From: Linepithema humile
Lineage: Eukaryota > Arthropoda > Insecta > Hymenoptera > Formicidae
Assembly: GCF_040581485.1 (NCBI RefSeq)
Contig: NC_090130.1
Location: forward strand, 2,604,001 to 2,668,000
Direction: 5' to 3'
DNA: 64,000 nucleotides
Shown: piece after piece, positions 48,626-62,200 of the stretch
Layout: each line of letters opens with the position of its first letter
How positions within the stretch are numbered: the first letter of the stretch is position 1
The notes under the pieces: model-generated
What the model was told of the DNA's origin: nothing
The model's input: only the letters and a program-made list of their open reading frames with translations
Databases searched by the model: none
Program-made: the position numbers and the translations under genes

Positions 48626-51600
48626 GTAAGTAGTTCTCTGTTCGCGATAGAGCGAAACCACAACGAGAATCTCCATGTCTCGTATAAAAGAATACCTTTA
48701 ATCCTTAAAAAGAGAAGAAAAAAGTTTATTTTTTCAAATAAATAATTTTTAGTGAAATATTTTCTTTCTTTGCAAGGTGCTTTATATTCTGGAATATATT
48801 TCCATTATTACATTTTCTCTCTGCATTGCACATATTTTTTTTTTCGGCGTACGCTTCTTTGTATTTGTACAACTCGGCGCTAGATGCTTAACTTCGATAG
48901 CAATTTTTTATATAGTTGCTTTGTTTTAACGGCAGTATCTGCGAACAAATGCAGATGCACGGTTTTATAAGCTTTGGAGCGAGAAGCCGACCGCGATAGC
49001 ATTAAGCTTCTTGATTGAGGCTGTGAAATTTAATCGGCGATTCATGTCCCATTTTAATGCCCGTAAAGTAACGTATAACCACTTTAGTATCTACCGGATT
49101 TCGACGAGCCGTACAACTAGGAAGATTTATTTCAGACCACTAATTGCCTCAAAATCTATGCGAATAAATATAAGCGCATTTACAAACGCGTATCATCTAT
49201 TGTTGAACATTGCAATTTGCATTCTCTGACAATTTGTACTATAATCTTTCGCGATTTAACCGTAACAATATTTCATATGCGCCCGCTGCGAGGTATTAAC
49301 TGTGACAAATTTAATTAGTTTCAATAACATACCATCTCCAATTTATTAATTATATTAATCATGATTTCGTTGAGATTACATCGCGATACACTTTTGTTCG
49401 CTTTGCTTAGTTCACTTGGCTTGAATTCCAATGAGCGAAATGTAGAGAAACTCAAAAATATATGTCGCTGTTTCGTCCAGCATACTTTACCGCCATCCGA
49501 GAAATTCGTCACGAGGCGACGCGCCGTTTGAACACCACGCGGCGCCGCGACGCCTAACGACCTAGATTTTTCTCGAGACTATTTTATCGCGACCAATCCT
49601 CTCCTCCTCGCCTAAGCTTCAGCCGTAATTTATCGTCCGTACATGTGCAAGATGACGTCAACGTTACTTTGGCGATTCATGGGTGAAAATACGAAATATG
49701 TCACATAATATCCATGCATTTTTTTTCACAAATGAATATGTTGCAATAATTTATATATATTTTTATTTCGGCTCTTTTTTGTCAATATTGACAACGCTTT
49801 CTGGATTTGCTACGAATAAAATATATTTTTCTGACGCTTGCGATCGCTATGCGTTATACGTGCAATCCCGATGCTTGGAACTGATGGATATACGAACGCG
49901 GATTCTCAAAGGAAATTAATCATCTAGTTGAGGCAGACGATAGTCGCGTCTCCTCACTTTGTGAACGGTTACCGTAAAGCTCATCAGCCGCGGTGCTAAT
50001 TTCTGCTTCCCACCGATGTTTCAATCATCATCAATATCTGCTGTAAACTACTAACGCTCATTAAGCGTAGATGCAATTTCCGTATCACGCACCGAATCTC
50101 ATGTGTATACAATTATGCGTGTCGTTCGTACTAAATAATATTCCACATGGGCGGGGAGGAGGGGAAGGGGGAGAGACATTTCTTGCACGATACAATTTCC
50201 TCGGAGGATAAATAGCGAGATATTGAGAGTTACATTCGAGATAAAATCAGTAGTAAAAATACAGATGCACATTTACGCGAATATACGACGCTACTTGCGC
50301 CATATTTTCTTTTATTCTACTTTCTGTATATATCATAAATTAAATAAAACCTCTCTCTGGAGAGAAGAAATTCCGCCTTTGTCCGTAGACGGTTCGCGTA
50401 TCGTAAAAATTAAAGTAGCTAATAAACGGCAGTGGTCAGACGTCTGGAAATTTATCGGAGTGCAAGCTTTAAAAAAAGAAAGTCATTAGTACGCACCTGC
50501 ACACACGCTTGCGTACAACGTGTCGTTATTTAACTTCCTAACCGTGGGATAATGCGTGTATTTATGCGTGCCGGCGTTCACACGCGTGAATGCATGCGTG
50601 CGCGCACATTCATCCCGCGTTAAACGCCATTCGGTGCTTCGCGGGGCGGGAAAATCGCGCGGCAGACTGTACGTGAATTTTTATACGACGGATTTTACGT
50701 TTCGCGGAGCGTTTGTTTACTCCTCCCACCCTCCCTCACCTTGCTAACCCCGGCGGCATTTTATAGCCTGCATATCCGCAATCTCGGCATTATGCAGGTG
50801 TACTATTCGCTTAGACATCGAGATCCGACTGCCGCGTCGCTTGAGCTCTTGTAGGTCTACGGATTCATGGGGGGAGGGGCGTCTGGCGCACATGGTGCTC
50901 GCAATATGGTATGTCCGGACCGCACTTCTTACGCTTGTGAATGTTTTACGACATCGTCGTGAACGTGCCTGCTTTTTATCTCGCGCGACCGCGTAATTGA
51001 TTGCGAGGCTCGCTTTAATTAAAACGAATTTCGTTCATGTCTCCGTTACAGCGGCAAAAACTTATCTTTTGGTCGGTGTTTTTTTGTTCATCGATGAATG
51101 AAATATGATATAAAATAAATGTACGAGTAATATTGACTCTTCCCATTCGATCCGCAATCCCTCCGCAATCACTGTACGATCTATAATTTTTTGTTGATTA
51201 ATTTTACGCGATTGAAGTAAAAAAATGTGTTTAATGCCATTGAAAAAGCACAATATATAATTAACAAAAATTGTTCGGGAGGAAATTGGGAATAGAATCG
51301 GGGAGGATTCGATAACGGCTTCAGGGTATGAATTGTTGCTCTTACGGCGGGGGCTTCACATTCCAGAGAGGGATAAGAGGCGGGACAAGCAGACGATAAG
51401 AAGTATCGTCCTGTCTGTCTGCGAGATCCCGGACTGTCGGCTCCAATAACGCAATCGGGCGGGATCGATTTTCAACCCAATCGTCAGAGAATGCAACGTG
51501 TAAACCGCGGCGGAAAGTGCAATATATTTTCATGAGTGCCCACCGCCGAACCGGCCGGGGAAAAGGTACGGATGGTACGGTTATGCTGGCCCAAGAGGGA

Positions 51601-54600
51601 TGCTTTAAAATCGAATACTCGAACCTGAACAAACTCTTGTACCGGCCCCGGAAACCCCGGTATAAACTCGTAATATCGCATTTTTCCTTCTGCTTCCTCC
51701 TTTTTCCTATCCTCTTGATACCGACCGGATTTTTCCTCCTTCCACCTCCTCTCGCCCCTCTTTCTCTCGTACAGTCGCGGAAAATCGCGACCCGACTCCT
51801 GCGCTCTGGGGGATGCTCGCGGAATAATTTGAATCGTTGAATGGTCGCAGTTGCTGCACATTCGCTCCCTTTTCCGCTAAATTTTTGGCACGCTACCGCA
51901 GTACGTTTTGATAATGTGGCTTACACCTCTGAATACTTTGAACTGTATCGCTTTTTAGATGCGCGCGTATCTGCATACCTACCTCGCATACACGATGTTT
52001 TTCACTCCATTCATGTTCAACGATCTAAGAGCAACCGCACCTTTCGTTGCTCTTGCTTTACCCGCGTCCGTCTTCAATATCACGTGTACGTATATCACAG
52101 TTTCAATGGCCTCTCTTGGGTTCGGAGCGTATTTTTGCTTCTCTTTTTTTTTTTTTTTTTTTTTTTTTGATATTTTGTTATCTCATTCATCTTCTCTTGC
52201 ATGAAATCTGTAGTTGAATTTTCTTTTATTTGAATTTAATCTAAAAATGTATCCCAGCAATTTATTAATATTCTTCATAAATTAATGAATTCGCTGTTAT
52301 CCGATATCTTTTTTAATATTATAGTACGATCGTATCAGATAGCCGTGTCATAAAAATACATTTCTTCGCTCCGTGCGAATCGCGATCATATTTCTCGCCA
52401 GTGTGCAACGTAGTACTTTTCTTTTGCATTCGCCTGCAATGGCTGGCATGCGTACAGCTTCGTGGATCCGGATTCACTTTTTCCCACCTCAATCCGAGAC
52501 GTGTACGGGAAGAACGATTGAGGGATCGATACTTCTACCCGTCCTTTTCTCCACGCGATTTAACGACGCGCGGAAATTGAACGGTCGTCGTGAGCCGCGA
52601 TTCCGGCTTTTCAGCCAACTCGGAGAAACAGCCAGGAAGGAACAACTTCCAACTCCATCGTTGTAGTTCAGCTTTCGATTTGCGCGAGCGATGACGCGCC
52701 GGGTACGCGTCGCGCGGACAACGCGGCGGAGAAATCTAAACTTTAAAGTGCGTTTCCACCCCTCCGGCTATGCTTGGGCGATGTAAGACGCAAACGTGAC
52801 ATCTTCGCTGGGAAATACGGGAAGAGATTGCTCGAAGATTGGGAATCAATTTCACAATCTGACGCGGAAATGAGAATGAAAGGGTAAGGGGAAAATTACG
52901 TTTGCCGGCGCGCCGCAAATGTGATAAACATCCCGCAAAGTTCTGCGATGTTTAAAATATGCTCGGGGACGAGAATGTGGAAATCATAACGACGGTCATT
53001 GTTTGCATTTCGCATCATAATATTTTTCTCATGACGTAAATAAGAAATCGCGCGAGAGAGAAAATATTCTAATATTTATTTCATCAACGAGATTTATAGT
53101 GGGCTTTGGCTATTTTAATTTCAAGGGAAGAACAAACGGAAACAAGAATAAACCGAGATTTATTCTTCAAGTTTCCAATGTATCTCACTTTAGCATGAGT
53201 TTAATAGAAAAGTTGATTGCCGAGATGAGGTTGCGATAAACTTTCACCCGGAACAAATTGACTATAAATTTGTCAAAGAATCTGCGGATGATAGATGTCA
53301 CGGTAACTGAGAAATATCCTATTACGGCCGCGATCGATACCATTGTGCGGAAGGACGCAAATACAAAGAGAGGAGCGGCGCGCTGACTGCTGGCTACAAT
53401 TGCGATAAAACATTCACTCCGAATATGCTGTGCCATGAAAATTTCATCCACTATTATGTCGCGCAATCTACGGCTGAATATCGGTTATTGCTGCAGTCAG
53501 TCATAGCGCCGGCAGATTTACGTACAGATACTTATAATACGAGCGTTGCCGTTTAAGCAGTTAAGTCCATGCCAAGTCGAAGACAATCTCCTCAAACGCT
53601 TTTGCATCTCTCAATCTAATTTCTGGTCGCGATTCGTAATTTTTATTCTTCACTACTCTCCTCGTTTCTCCGCATCTTACACAAAATCCGCTTTAATTCC
53701 GACTTAATTCAAGCCGCGGAAGACAATTTAACTCGTGTTCCAAAGAAAGTAGGTACATCGTGAGAATCAGAGAAAATTATCATACGAATTACAAATGGTC
53801 AGTCTTGCCGCAAAATCGCGAACTCCATTTCGTCGCTCACCTCGTCGTCGCGCGGATGGCTGCGATTTTTCTCGGGAGAAATAAAAAACCACGAAGTCTT
53901 GGTGGCGATTATGCGCCGGAAGTTTACGAGCTCGGTGGGAAAGCGTAAGAATTGCGAGACATATGCATTTCAACTCGCGCGATGCTCACGACGCCGTTGT
54001 CGTCGCGCGGCGGCGACGACGTCGGTCAGCCGTATAGTTTTCCGTGGCGTCGGGCGCGCATCGGGTTATGATTTTCCGCGAGGTCGACCGGAAAAATGAA
54101 AATTCCAGCAGATGCCTCGGTCCATTATGTCGCGGCTACGCGGAAGCGCGATACGAGCTATTGCTGCGGCGGGTAACTGAAGAGAGCGTTAAGGTCCCTG
54201 CATGCTCCAAGTCCCCCGCATATTCTCGCAGTGGCGCTTTTATGAACTTTTTATGGGGCCGTTCTTCTCAGCGAAAATATGCCGCAGAATCCCGATCTCT
54301 GCGATGAAGCGATCCTCACGAGATACGTCACGCGTATGCGAATGCCGTTAGCTCCTTTGCCTCGAGGAGAGCGCGAGGTATAAATTACTACTTGATCGAT
54401 GCTCGCCAATATGTGCGATAATCGATATGTTACGTAGCTTCATTAAAGCGACATAAATCATTAATGTCACATTATCATTGTTAATTTCTCTATGCATGGA
54501 ATTTATGAACCGATTTACACTCAAAATTGTTTTCCAATTCACGATTTAATAAGCTTGATGTACGTTCTAAAATATGTATAAACAATAATTATAAAGGATA

Positions 54601-54883
54601 CTAATTAGATTTGTTCTGGAGCTTTGTAGTTGCCTATTAATGAGCACTGCAATAATTTATTCTTTACGAATACGTTTAATCTCTTTTTGTTTTGCGCATG
54701 AAATACGCGTTCATATTGTGCATATATGCATAAAGTATGTTCTGCAAAATTATTAAAAAAAATTATAATTATCTTTTTCGATTTTTCGGAGGGAGAACGT
54801 TGTGTACCGCAGATTTCCTCGGACGTTTTAATTATCGTTTCTGTAGAGAACTTTGTATCTCGAGGGCGATACTTGCCTTCTTT
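48626..54883. other. Long intron or intergenic region with simple repeats
   Basis: I cannot support a gene in these 6.3 kb. AT-rich stretches alternate with CpG-rich patches (about 50500-50750, 51300-51850, 52380-52740, 53780-54330). A 25-T run lies at 52144-52168 and G-rich runs near 50150-50175. If the exons at 47588-48625 are real, this is probably a long first intron of that gene. Confidence 0.45.
52144..52168. repeat. Poly(T) tract, 25 nt
   Basis: An uninterrupted run of 25 T residues. It may be a homopolymer microsatellite or the poly(A) relic of a minus-strand retroposed sequence. I see no convincing element body or target duplication around it. Confidence 0.8.
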
Positions 54884-54892
54884 ATGAACTTC
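54884..54892. repeat. Left 9-bp target-site duplication
   Basis: ATGAACTTC immediately precedes the left terminal repeat of the Foldback-like element and recurs exactly at 56251-56259, directly after the right terminal repeat. Confidence 0.9.
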
Positions 54893-55275
54893 ACCTCTGT
54901 GAAGTTGGCCCCCCATTTTTCAAAATAAAAAAAAATGATTAGAGTTCTGGATGCCCCCCGAGGAGTTCTAGAGTTCTCAGACCATTTTAGAAAGAGTTCT
55001 GCCATTTAAAGTAAAGAAAACACCATTTGAAAAATGGGGGGGCTAACTTCACGGCGCCCCCCATTATGTAAAAAATCCAAATTTTTTTATAGTTCTGAGT
55101 AGATTTCAAATAGTTCTATAGTTCTAGATAAGATTCAAAAATAGTTCTGCTCGAAATACTACGTAAATTAAATTTGAAATTCTCGACTTAGAAAACGAAA
55201 AATAGCGAGAACTCGTTCAATTTTGATTTTAGCGTTTCGAGCCTTAAGGATAATCGTTAGAACTCGTGAGGGGCT
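54893..55275 (+). repeat. Left terminal inverted repeat (383 bp)
   Basis: The inverse copy lies at 55868-56250. The first ~27 nt of the repeat, TGTGAAGTTGGCCCCCCAT and onward at 54898-54924, recur inverted inside the same arm at about 55026-55053, so each arm itself contains a smaller foldback of about 160 bp. Runs of six or seven C or G mark both ends of this inner hairpin. Confidence 0.93.
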
Positions 55276-55280
55276 GAAGT

Positions 55281-55867
55281 GAAATAAAAAAGTTCTCAAT
55301 GGTTGAAGTTTCGGATTCGAAAAATTTCTGTCTTACAGAAAAAAAATTTTTTCTTGGTAACCGGCAGTTCTGATGAGAGTTCTGGACGCCCCCCAAAGAG
55401 TTCTAACGATAATTATGAACACTCGTAACGCTCAGAGGTGAAATAAAAAAGTTCTCAATGGTTGAAGTTTCGGATTCGAAAAATTTCTGTCTTACAGAAA
55501 AAAAATTTTTTCTTGGTAACCGGCAGTTCTGATGAGAGTTCTGGACGCCCCCCAAAGAGTTCTAACGATAATTATGAACACTCGTAACGCTCAGAGGTGA
55601 AATAAAAAAGTTCTCAATGGTTGAAGTTTCGGATTCGAAAAATTTCTGTCTTACAGAAAAAAAATTTTTTCTTGGTAACCGGCAGTTCTGATGAGAGTTC
55701 TGGACGCCCCCCGAAGAGTTCTAACGATAATTATTAACACTCGAAGCGCTCAGAGGCGAAATAAAAAAGTTCTCGATGGTTGAAGGTTCGGATTCGAAAA
55801 ATTTTTAAGTCCTACAGGAAAAAAATTTTTTTCTCGGTAACCGGCAGTTCTGTTGAGAGTTCTGTAT
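55281..55867 (+). repeat. 159-bp tandem repeat array, about 3.7 copies
   Basis: Units start with GAAATAAAAAAGTTCTC at 55281, 55440, 55599 and 55758, a constant 159-bp period. The first three units are almost identical; the fourth is more diverged and is cut off by the right terminal repeat. Each unit contains several AGTTCT motifs and a GACGCCCCCC segment similar to one in the terminal repeats, suggesting that arms and core share ancestry. Confidence 0.93.
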
Positions 55868-56250
55868 AGCCCCTCACGAGTTCTAACGATTATCCTTAAG
55901 GCTCGAAACGCTAAAATCAAAATTGAACGAGTTCTCGCTATTTTTCGTTTTCTAAGTCGAGAATTTCAAATTTAATTTACGTAGTATTTCGAGCAGAACT
56001 ATTTTTGAATCTTATCTAGAACTATAGAACTATTTGAAATCTACTCAGAACTATAAAAAAATTTGGATTTTTTACATAATGGGGGGCGCCGTGAAGTTAG
56101 CCCCCCCATTTTTCAAATGGTGTTTTCTTTACTTTAAATGGCAGAACTCTTTCTAAAATGGTCTGAGAACTCTAGAACTCCTCGGGGGGCATCCAGAACT
56201 CTAATCATTTTTTTTTATTTTGAAAAATGGGGGGCCAACTTCACAGAGGT
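55868..56250 (-). repeat. Right terminal inverted repeat (383 bp)
   Basis: This is the inverse copy of 54893-55275, ending CAACTTCACAGAGGT, and I see no mismatch between the two arms on reading them side by side. It includes the same nested inner inverted repeat. Confidence 0.93.
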
Positions 56251-56259
56251 ATGAACTTC
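56251..56259. repeat. Right 9-bp target-site duplication
   Basis: ATGAACTTC repeats the nine bases found at 54884-54892, marking the right edge of the inserted element. Confidence 0.9.
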
Positions 56260-59200
56260 CTGGGAAAAGATTCCCTTCGTAACGTCGCGGGAAACAATAT
56301 TTTCCATTCAGTGCTCGAGCATATGGCTGATACGTTTACTCGCTCGGGCGTAAAAGACGCCATCGGGGAGAATGGAATTAAGGGACGTCGGGCCCGACGA
56401 AGCGGAATGATCTAGGTGATAGTTGCCAAGTTATATTCCGCGTCTAGGTCCGTATATTTTCGTGTCACTTCTCTGTACAGACGCCCCTGTGCGCTTATTA
56501 ACCCATCGCGGTTAATCTTATTCTTGGCTGAGATTCCGTAAAATTTTGCTTCTAAAAACGCCGGGCTAGTTAAGAGGACTGAGAACCGCTGATATAACTG
56601 GGGTGCAATAAATTATACATATGGCGTTGTAAGCCACGCAGTGCACTCAGTTTTCTATTTTTCGCGAGCTTATCCGAGCGTTATGAAATCTTGAAGTACC
56701 TCTAGATATACAGGTATGACTATTTCTCTGAATTAACTTTAACAGTCTTGACGTTCCATATTATTGATTGAGGATAATTTTCTCGTCTTTGAATTTATTA
56801 TCGGGATATGCGTGCAAATTTCCACCAGACAAATCGATCTGGCATTTTTAAGCCGCTCGCTGTCTATAACGACGCCACAATTGAGTGCGCATTGTTGTTG
56901 AGACGATTTAATACGTGTATAATTGAGCAAATGAAAAGATGCGCGCTATTTCTGCCGCATTGCTCGCGGGTGAAAAAGATATCGAGTCTTGCCAGGAGCG
57001 ACGCGGCCTCGTGTGTTTTTGTCGGCAGAAAACCCCGCGCGCCTGGAGAACGCCGCGAGACGAAATTTGGCCGAACAGTAAATCAGAAAGATATGATTTT
57101 TTTCCTTCCAACGGAAGCCGAGTATCCGACCGGAAAAGTCGGCAAAGTCGACGCTTACTCAGCGTCGTTTCGCACCTCGGGTTTATGCGCTTCCCTAAAA
57201 AACGTGCCAGGACTACGTTTTAACGTGAAAATTGGGACAAAGAATCTATTTAATCCTAAAGATGAAAGATTCACATTCTCGAGCCTAAAATGTTATCTCC
57301 CACCTTGCACGCGATTAATCGTCCCTTCCTGGATTTATTTCTCGGCCTAAATGTCATTCATCGAGGAAAGATAACTTTTCCTTTTTTTTACGTGTTATGA
57401 TATAATCGCGAAATATCACTGTCGTTTATCATTGCTGTTGTGACACAGCCGGCATCCAAATTTTGAATAACGGTATTTAATTTTGGATCGTTATCCTCTG
57501 CAATTTATAGGCACGTTTGAAAAACATTACATCAGACATTTGTTAAATGATTAATGATATCAAATAAATATACTGCTTCTTCGCAATATTGCAAAAATTA
57601 CTGTCTAAAAGGCTTTTATTTGTATTATAGAAACATTTATTGTGCGAAGCTTTTTGTGAAATGCGTATAATAAAACGAAAATAACTTTATATTGGATGAC
57701 ATTGTTTGAAACTAACAAATCACCTTTACATATCGTGCGTTAAGTTTTTTCAATATTAATAATAAACATTTAATTATAATGATTACTGTTGAATAGTTAT
57801 ACAGGTAACATTATTATGAAGATACATGATTTTAATAAACTTGGAATAATTTAATATAAATGATTTCTAGACATTTATTTGACACTTTTCGGCGCTGCAA
57901 CGAATATATTATGCGGTTTTATACATATATAACATTTCGCGGTAAGGGATTAATGATATTCGTAAATTACGGAATAATTTAATGCGATTATTTATGTAAC
58001 ATGCATATCTCTTTGCATTTATTGGTAATTTCAATTAATTGATAACCCTTTAATCCTTTAAATAAATAATTTAGAACAAAAATTATTCTTACAGATGAAT
58101 ACTGTTAAATATGTAGAACATTTTCATCAAGAATCTCCTCTCTTGTTTTGTTTTAAACAATTATTGATGCATTTGCAAAAATTTGCAAGATATCTATACT
58201 CTTGATAGTTCAATTTTGATTGAGATATCATGTTATTTAATTTTCAAAATGTCAGTTCACAAATGTCTAAAATTGATCGACACGAAATACTAATTCGAAT
58301 TAATTCATATCGTGCTATTCAAAGTGGATATGCAATCAAATAGGCTACTTACGTTTCTACGATGAGCACTTTCATGCTATTTTCGTTAGAGTATCGACTT
58401 CAAAAACGACGAAGCATTACTATAAATACAGGATACAGATGGAGATTTGACACGGGAAAGTTTCATTGCACACATGAAGAAATTAGGAGTTTCAATGTCT
58501 TATTTTTGTACCGGAATTATCAGATACGCTGCGATAAATAAACATTTGCGCATTTTCTGGGTTTGTTTCGCTGTTTAAATTTACATACATTTATATAAAA
58601 TGTCTAAAAGTTCGTGCAAAATTCTGTTAATATTAATTGTTTATTCTACACCGGCGCGATGTAAATTTTTACGTCTCAGCGGAAGCGTCAAACATACGAT
58701 TCGCATATAGAATGTCGGAAAGTGCAGGATCAACCCTGATTTCGTCACAGAGCGAGTGTTTCACACGCGTAAAATGCGCGCGTGCTTGCGCCGACGTCGA
58801 CATCACCGCCGCTAGAATGAATGACATTAAATTTAACGCTGCCAATTTATCGAGGCGCACGCCGCGGCGCGTTGACATACGTCGCACACTCTCGCCCTTG
58901 TCGCATATGCGCGCGGGCGCATACGCAAGCTTAATTCACATTTGCGCTTGTATGGTGACGAAGTTTTACGGCCGCCCGTGATATCATGGCATGATACAGT
59001 GAAATTTTGATTAAAGGAAAGTTCGGCGTTACAGCGTAACGCAGAGAATACAGCTATTACTTTTTATAGCACATAATATACCATTTTATTTTTTATTATT
59101 ATATATTAAAATACGCGCGCGCATACGCAGTATAAATGCGTGTATATTAACCGCATATATATTAACATGTAATTACGATAACGAAATGTAAACGGTTTTT

Positions 59201-62200
59201 TTTTAAGAAAGTTCTTCGTAGAATCTCTTTGTAGAATGCTCACTAATGTGAAGGAACCTGTAAGCGATTCGAATGGTTCGCGCGCGAATGGCACGAAGCT
59301 TGATTGCAAACGTATAGGTATTATTTGACAGGACATTCGATGTGCTGCATAATATATGGAGTGAGGCATGACGCCGATGTAATTGATTGTAGCGCTATGC
59401 GGTTTGGCACCCGCTGGCCGGAAGTGTTCGCAATTACTACAATGGAACCGTGCGAAAGTTAATGACAAAATATTCATTTCCGGAATGGTAATTCGCGGCC
59501 GGCCGCGCAGCGGGAATCCATTTTCGACGGGGTCTCCACGGGCGGAAACCATCTCAAAAATCTGTCCGGAAGTGGACGCACGCGCGTTTCAATTCGGAAT
59601 TTTGATCGCGTTCAATTGCGGCGCGGTAATTGTCCCGTTGTGATTTTAGTACAGCGAAAATAAATTTATAGCAAACGTTTCTATCTACTGAAATATATTT
59701 ACGCGTATATTGCGTACGCATTTACATAGGTAAATTCTGGTAAATACAGGTTGATATTTTTATATCTTTCATGCACGCGTACACAGTGTAATATTTGTAT
59801 ATATTTGTATATATGTGTAATATTTGTATATATAATACACATGTATAATATTTTATACTGCACTTAGATCGGCTTTGTGTTCTGCGACGATTAACCGGGA
59901 AGTATATTAGATGTTATCGCATCGCGAAAAAAAGTTGGCGCGTTTCATCTCATCTTAGTTGGCTTCATTTACACGATTTTCTTTAGCGAGCGACGTCTCT
60001 TTTTCTGACAGCGAGAAATGGGATTCTCTAATTTCTCTCGAGCGTAAGTCGCCGCCCGCTTCGTAAACTTTTGTGTCGCTCAACACTTTAAGTTAATTTC
60101 TTGAAAATAATTCATTAAGGAGTGACGGTTGAAAATTGCTTTTCTAAGATAAAAAAAAAGGAACACACGCCGGACGTATTTAACGAACCCGAATTTAATT
60201 GTTAATTACTCGTCACTTTTAGTCTGTCGAAACTTTTCCAACTCGCTTACGGCTGTTCGATGCGGCGCGCTGACACAATTTCAGATTTGTTATCAACGCC
60301 GGCGAAACCTCGCGCGAGATACCGCAATGAAAATCGGGGAGGGTTGGTTGTAATAAATCGCGGAGGATTCGCCGCACGGACAAACAGTAAAGAGGACGTG
60401 CTTGGCCGAGTGAATATTGCCGGAAGCGAAATATTTTTTCCGCGCCGTTCTCTCGACTTTAAAGCCGCGAGCGCCCGCGTGCGACGAAACCGAAACGCGG
60501 ATTTAGTTTAAAATTTAAGCCGGGCTCGAATTTCGAGCCGACCAATTAGGGACGCCGAATTGGCGCTAATACCAGGATTAATGCACTGATCAATTTTCAT
60601 GCGACAGCTGTGAAAACGGAACGAGCACTCTGAAACAACGTATTTCCGTAACATACGCACGTACTGTTGATTTTCGATCTTGCAAACGAGCCTCTTTCAA
60701 TGTTATCGATAGAAATGAAAAGGCACGCTCGTGCGCAACGTATTCTGCATTTGTAATAGGATCAGAATAAACAAAGGTCTAGCAAATTAGCGCGTCGGCA
60801 ATTTGAGTGTGAATAAGCATTTTAGGAAAATGATTTCAATAAATCAAATTATGTTGTCACAAAAAATATCTCCATTTCTTACACAGTAATGTTGCAGTAA
60901 TGTTCTTTCAAAATCACACAACGTTTCTTTCACTTCACATTTAACACTGATGATCGTTCCATGTCAGCTGAATAATTCCCATCTAATAAAATAGTCAGAT
61001 TTAAAGGATTGCATATGATATGGGCAATGTTAGTAGTCGACGATTAAAATTAATCTTTTTGAAAAGAGAAAAAGTAATTAATTATTAATTAATTAAATTA
61101 TTCGAAAGACATGTACTTAGCTAGCTGGAAATAGAGATAGTAACGGAAAAAAATCATGACACAGAAATTATATTCTCTCTTTCATTTACGAGAACGTGCA
61201 GTTTGTTCGAAATTTTTGCGCGATACGCGTTTCTCGCTAGTGCAGGATGGGTTGTTATAAGTTGCGCTTGTTGTTGTTGCAAGCAGTGCTTCATTAATCG
61301 AAGGTTCGTAGAAGAGGGAGGTAAAGATGTATACAATTTCCATTTCCCAAATCTTCCTCGCGAGGAAAGAGAGAGAGAGAGAGAGAGACGCGACTATCCT
61401 GATTACATTAATCAAGATTCGGAAGGCCCGTTTTAGCGCACAGTCTCGCGCGATGCACGCCGCTTTGGCGCATAGGCATAACGCCGACTAGAAACTTGGG
61501 TGCCAACTATTCATTCGACTAAGGATTTGAGAAGGTGATAGGAACGCGAGGAGAGGGAGAAGGGGTGGAGGGGGCGGTTCGAAGAGGCGTTTAAACTTAC
61601 GTCGGAATCCTTCGCGTTACCTCGTCGGCCGACTCGTCGGGTGCTCATAAATCAGGCAACTTTACAGAGCATCCTTAGCCGACGACATCGTCGCTTTCGT
61701 CGGGTACACAGGCTCTCACGGAAGACTAGAATGTTACGAGCCGACTTCGCAGTTTTCAAGTTTCACTAATAAGACGCGGACGGGGGGGGGGGAGGGGGGG
61801 AAGGCGGACTCTCGCGCTCGATGCTATCGGTTCTTTCGCGCCTACGTTCCGCCGGGAAATTTATCATCCAGACGGCTCTCTCAATCTAACACCCAAGAAG
61901 AGAGTGCATATCCTTCGAAATATTAAATTAATTAACATTTAACTGTCTTTTTTTTTTTCTCTCTCTTTCGAGAAGATTAATTTTCATCGTCGGCTATTAA
62001 CGTCATCTGCATTACGGCGAAACTTTATTGCACTGGCGCTTTCACGCGCGCGTTCTTACACAACTATGCGCATAATTCCTGTTCTACTGAAAAATTTCGT
62101 TTATCAGCGGGGAGATTTCATTTCGCAGCGATATTACGATTATGGGTTACAGCAGAAACGATCGATGATCGAATTGAAATGTGATTCCAGCTCATTACTG

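Larger units (their letters stand above)
54893..56250. mobile_element. Non-autonomous Foldback-like DNA transposon, 1358 bp
   Basis: The element has 383-bp terminal inverted repeats (54893-55275 and 55868-56250) that are identical as far as I can read, beginning ACCTCTGTGAAGTTGGCC. Between them lies an array of a 159-bp unit. A perfect 9-bp target duplication, ATGAACTTC, flanks it. Long inverted repeats, internal tandem repeats and 9-bp duplications are the hallmarks of Drosophila Foldback elements, which have been linked to the Mutator-like superfamily. No transposase frame is present, so movement would need an enzyme supplied elsewhere. The near-identity of the two arms suggests recent insertion or recent arm homogenisation. 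The motif AGTTCT/AGAACT recurs many times through the arms and core. Confidence 0.93.

Noticed and set aside
54605..54928. Open frames running out of the left end of the Foldback element
   Set aside because: A matching peptide start appears at the right end (56227), so these are mirror-image readings of the terminal repeats, not a transposase.
56808..57350. 180-codon plus-strand open frame
   Set aside because: No domain; the frame runs through a mixed AT/CpG stretch and its translation looks random.
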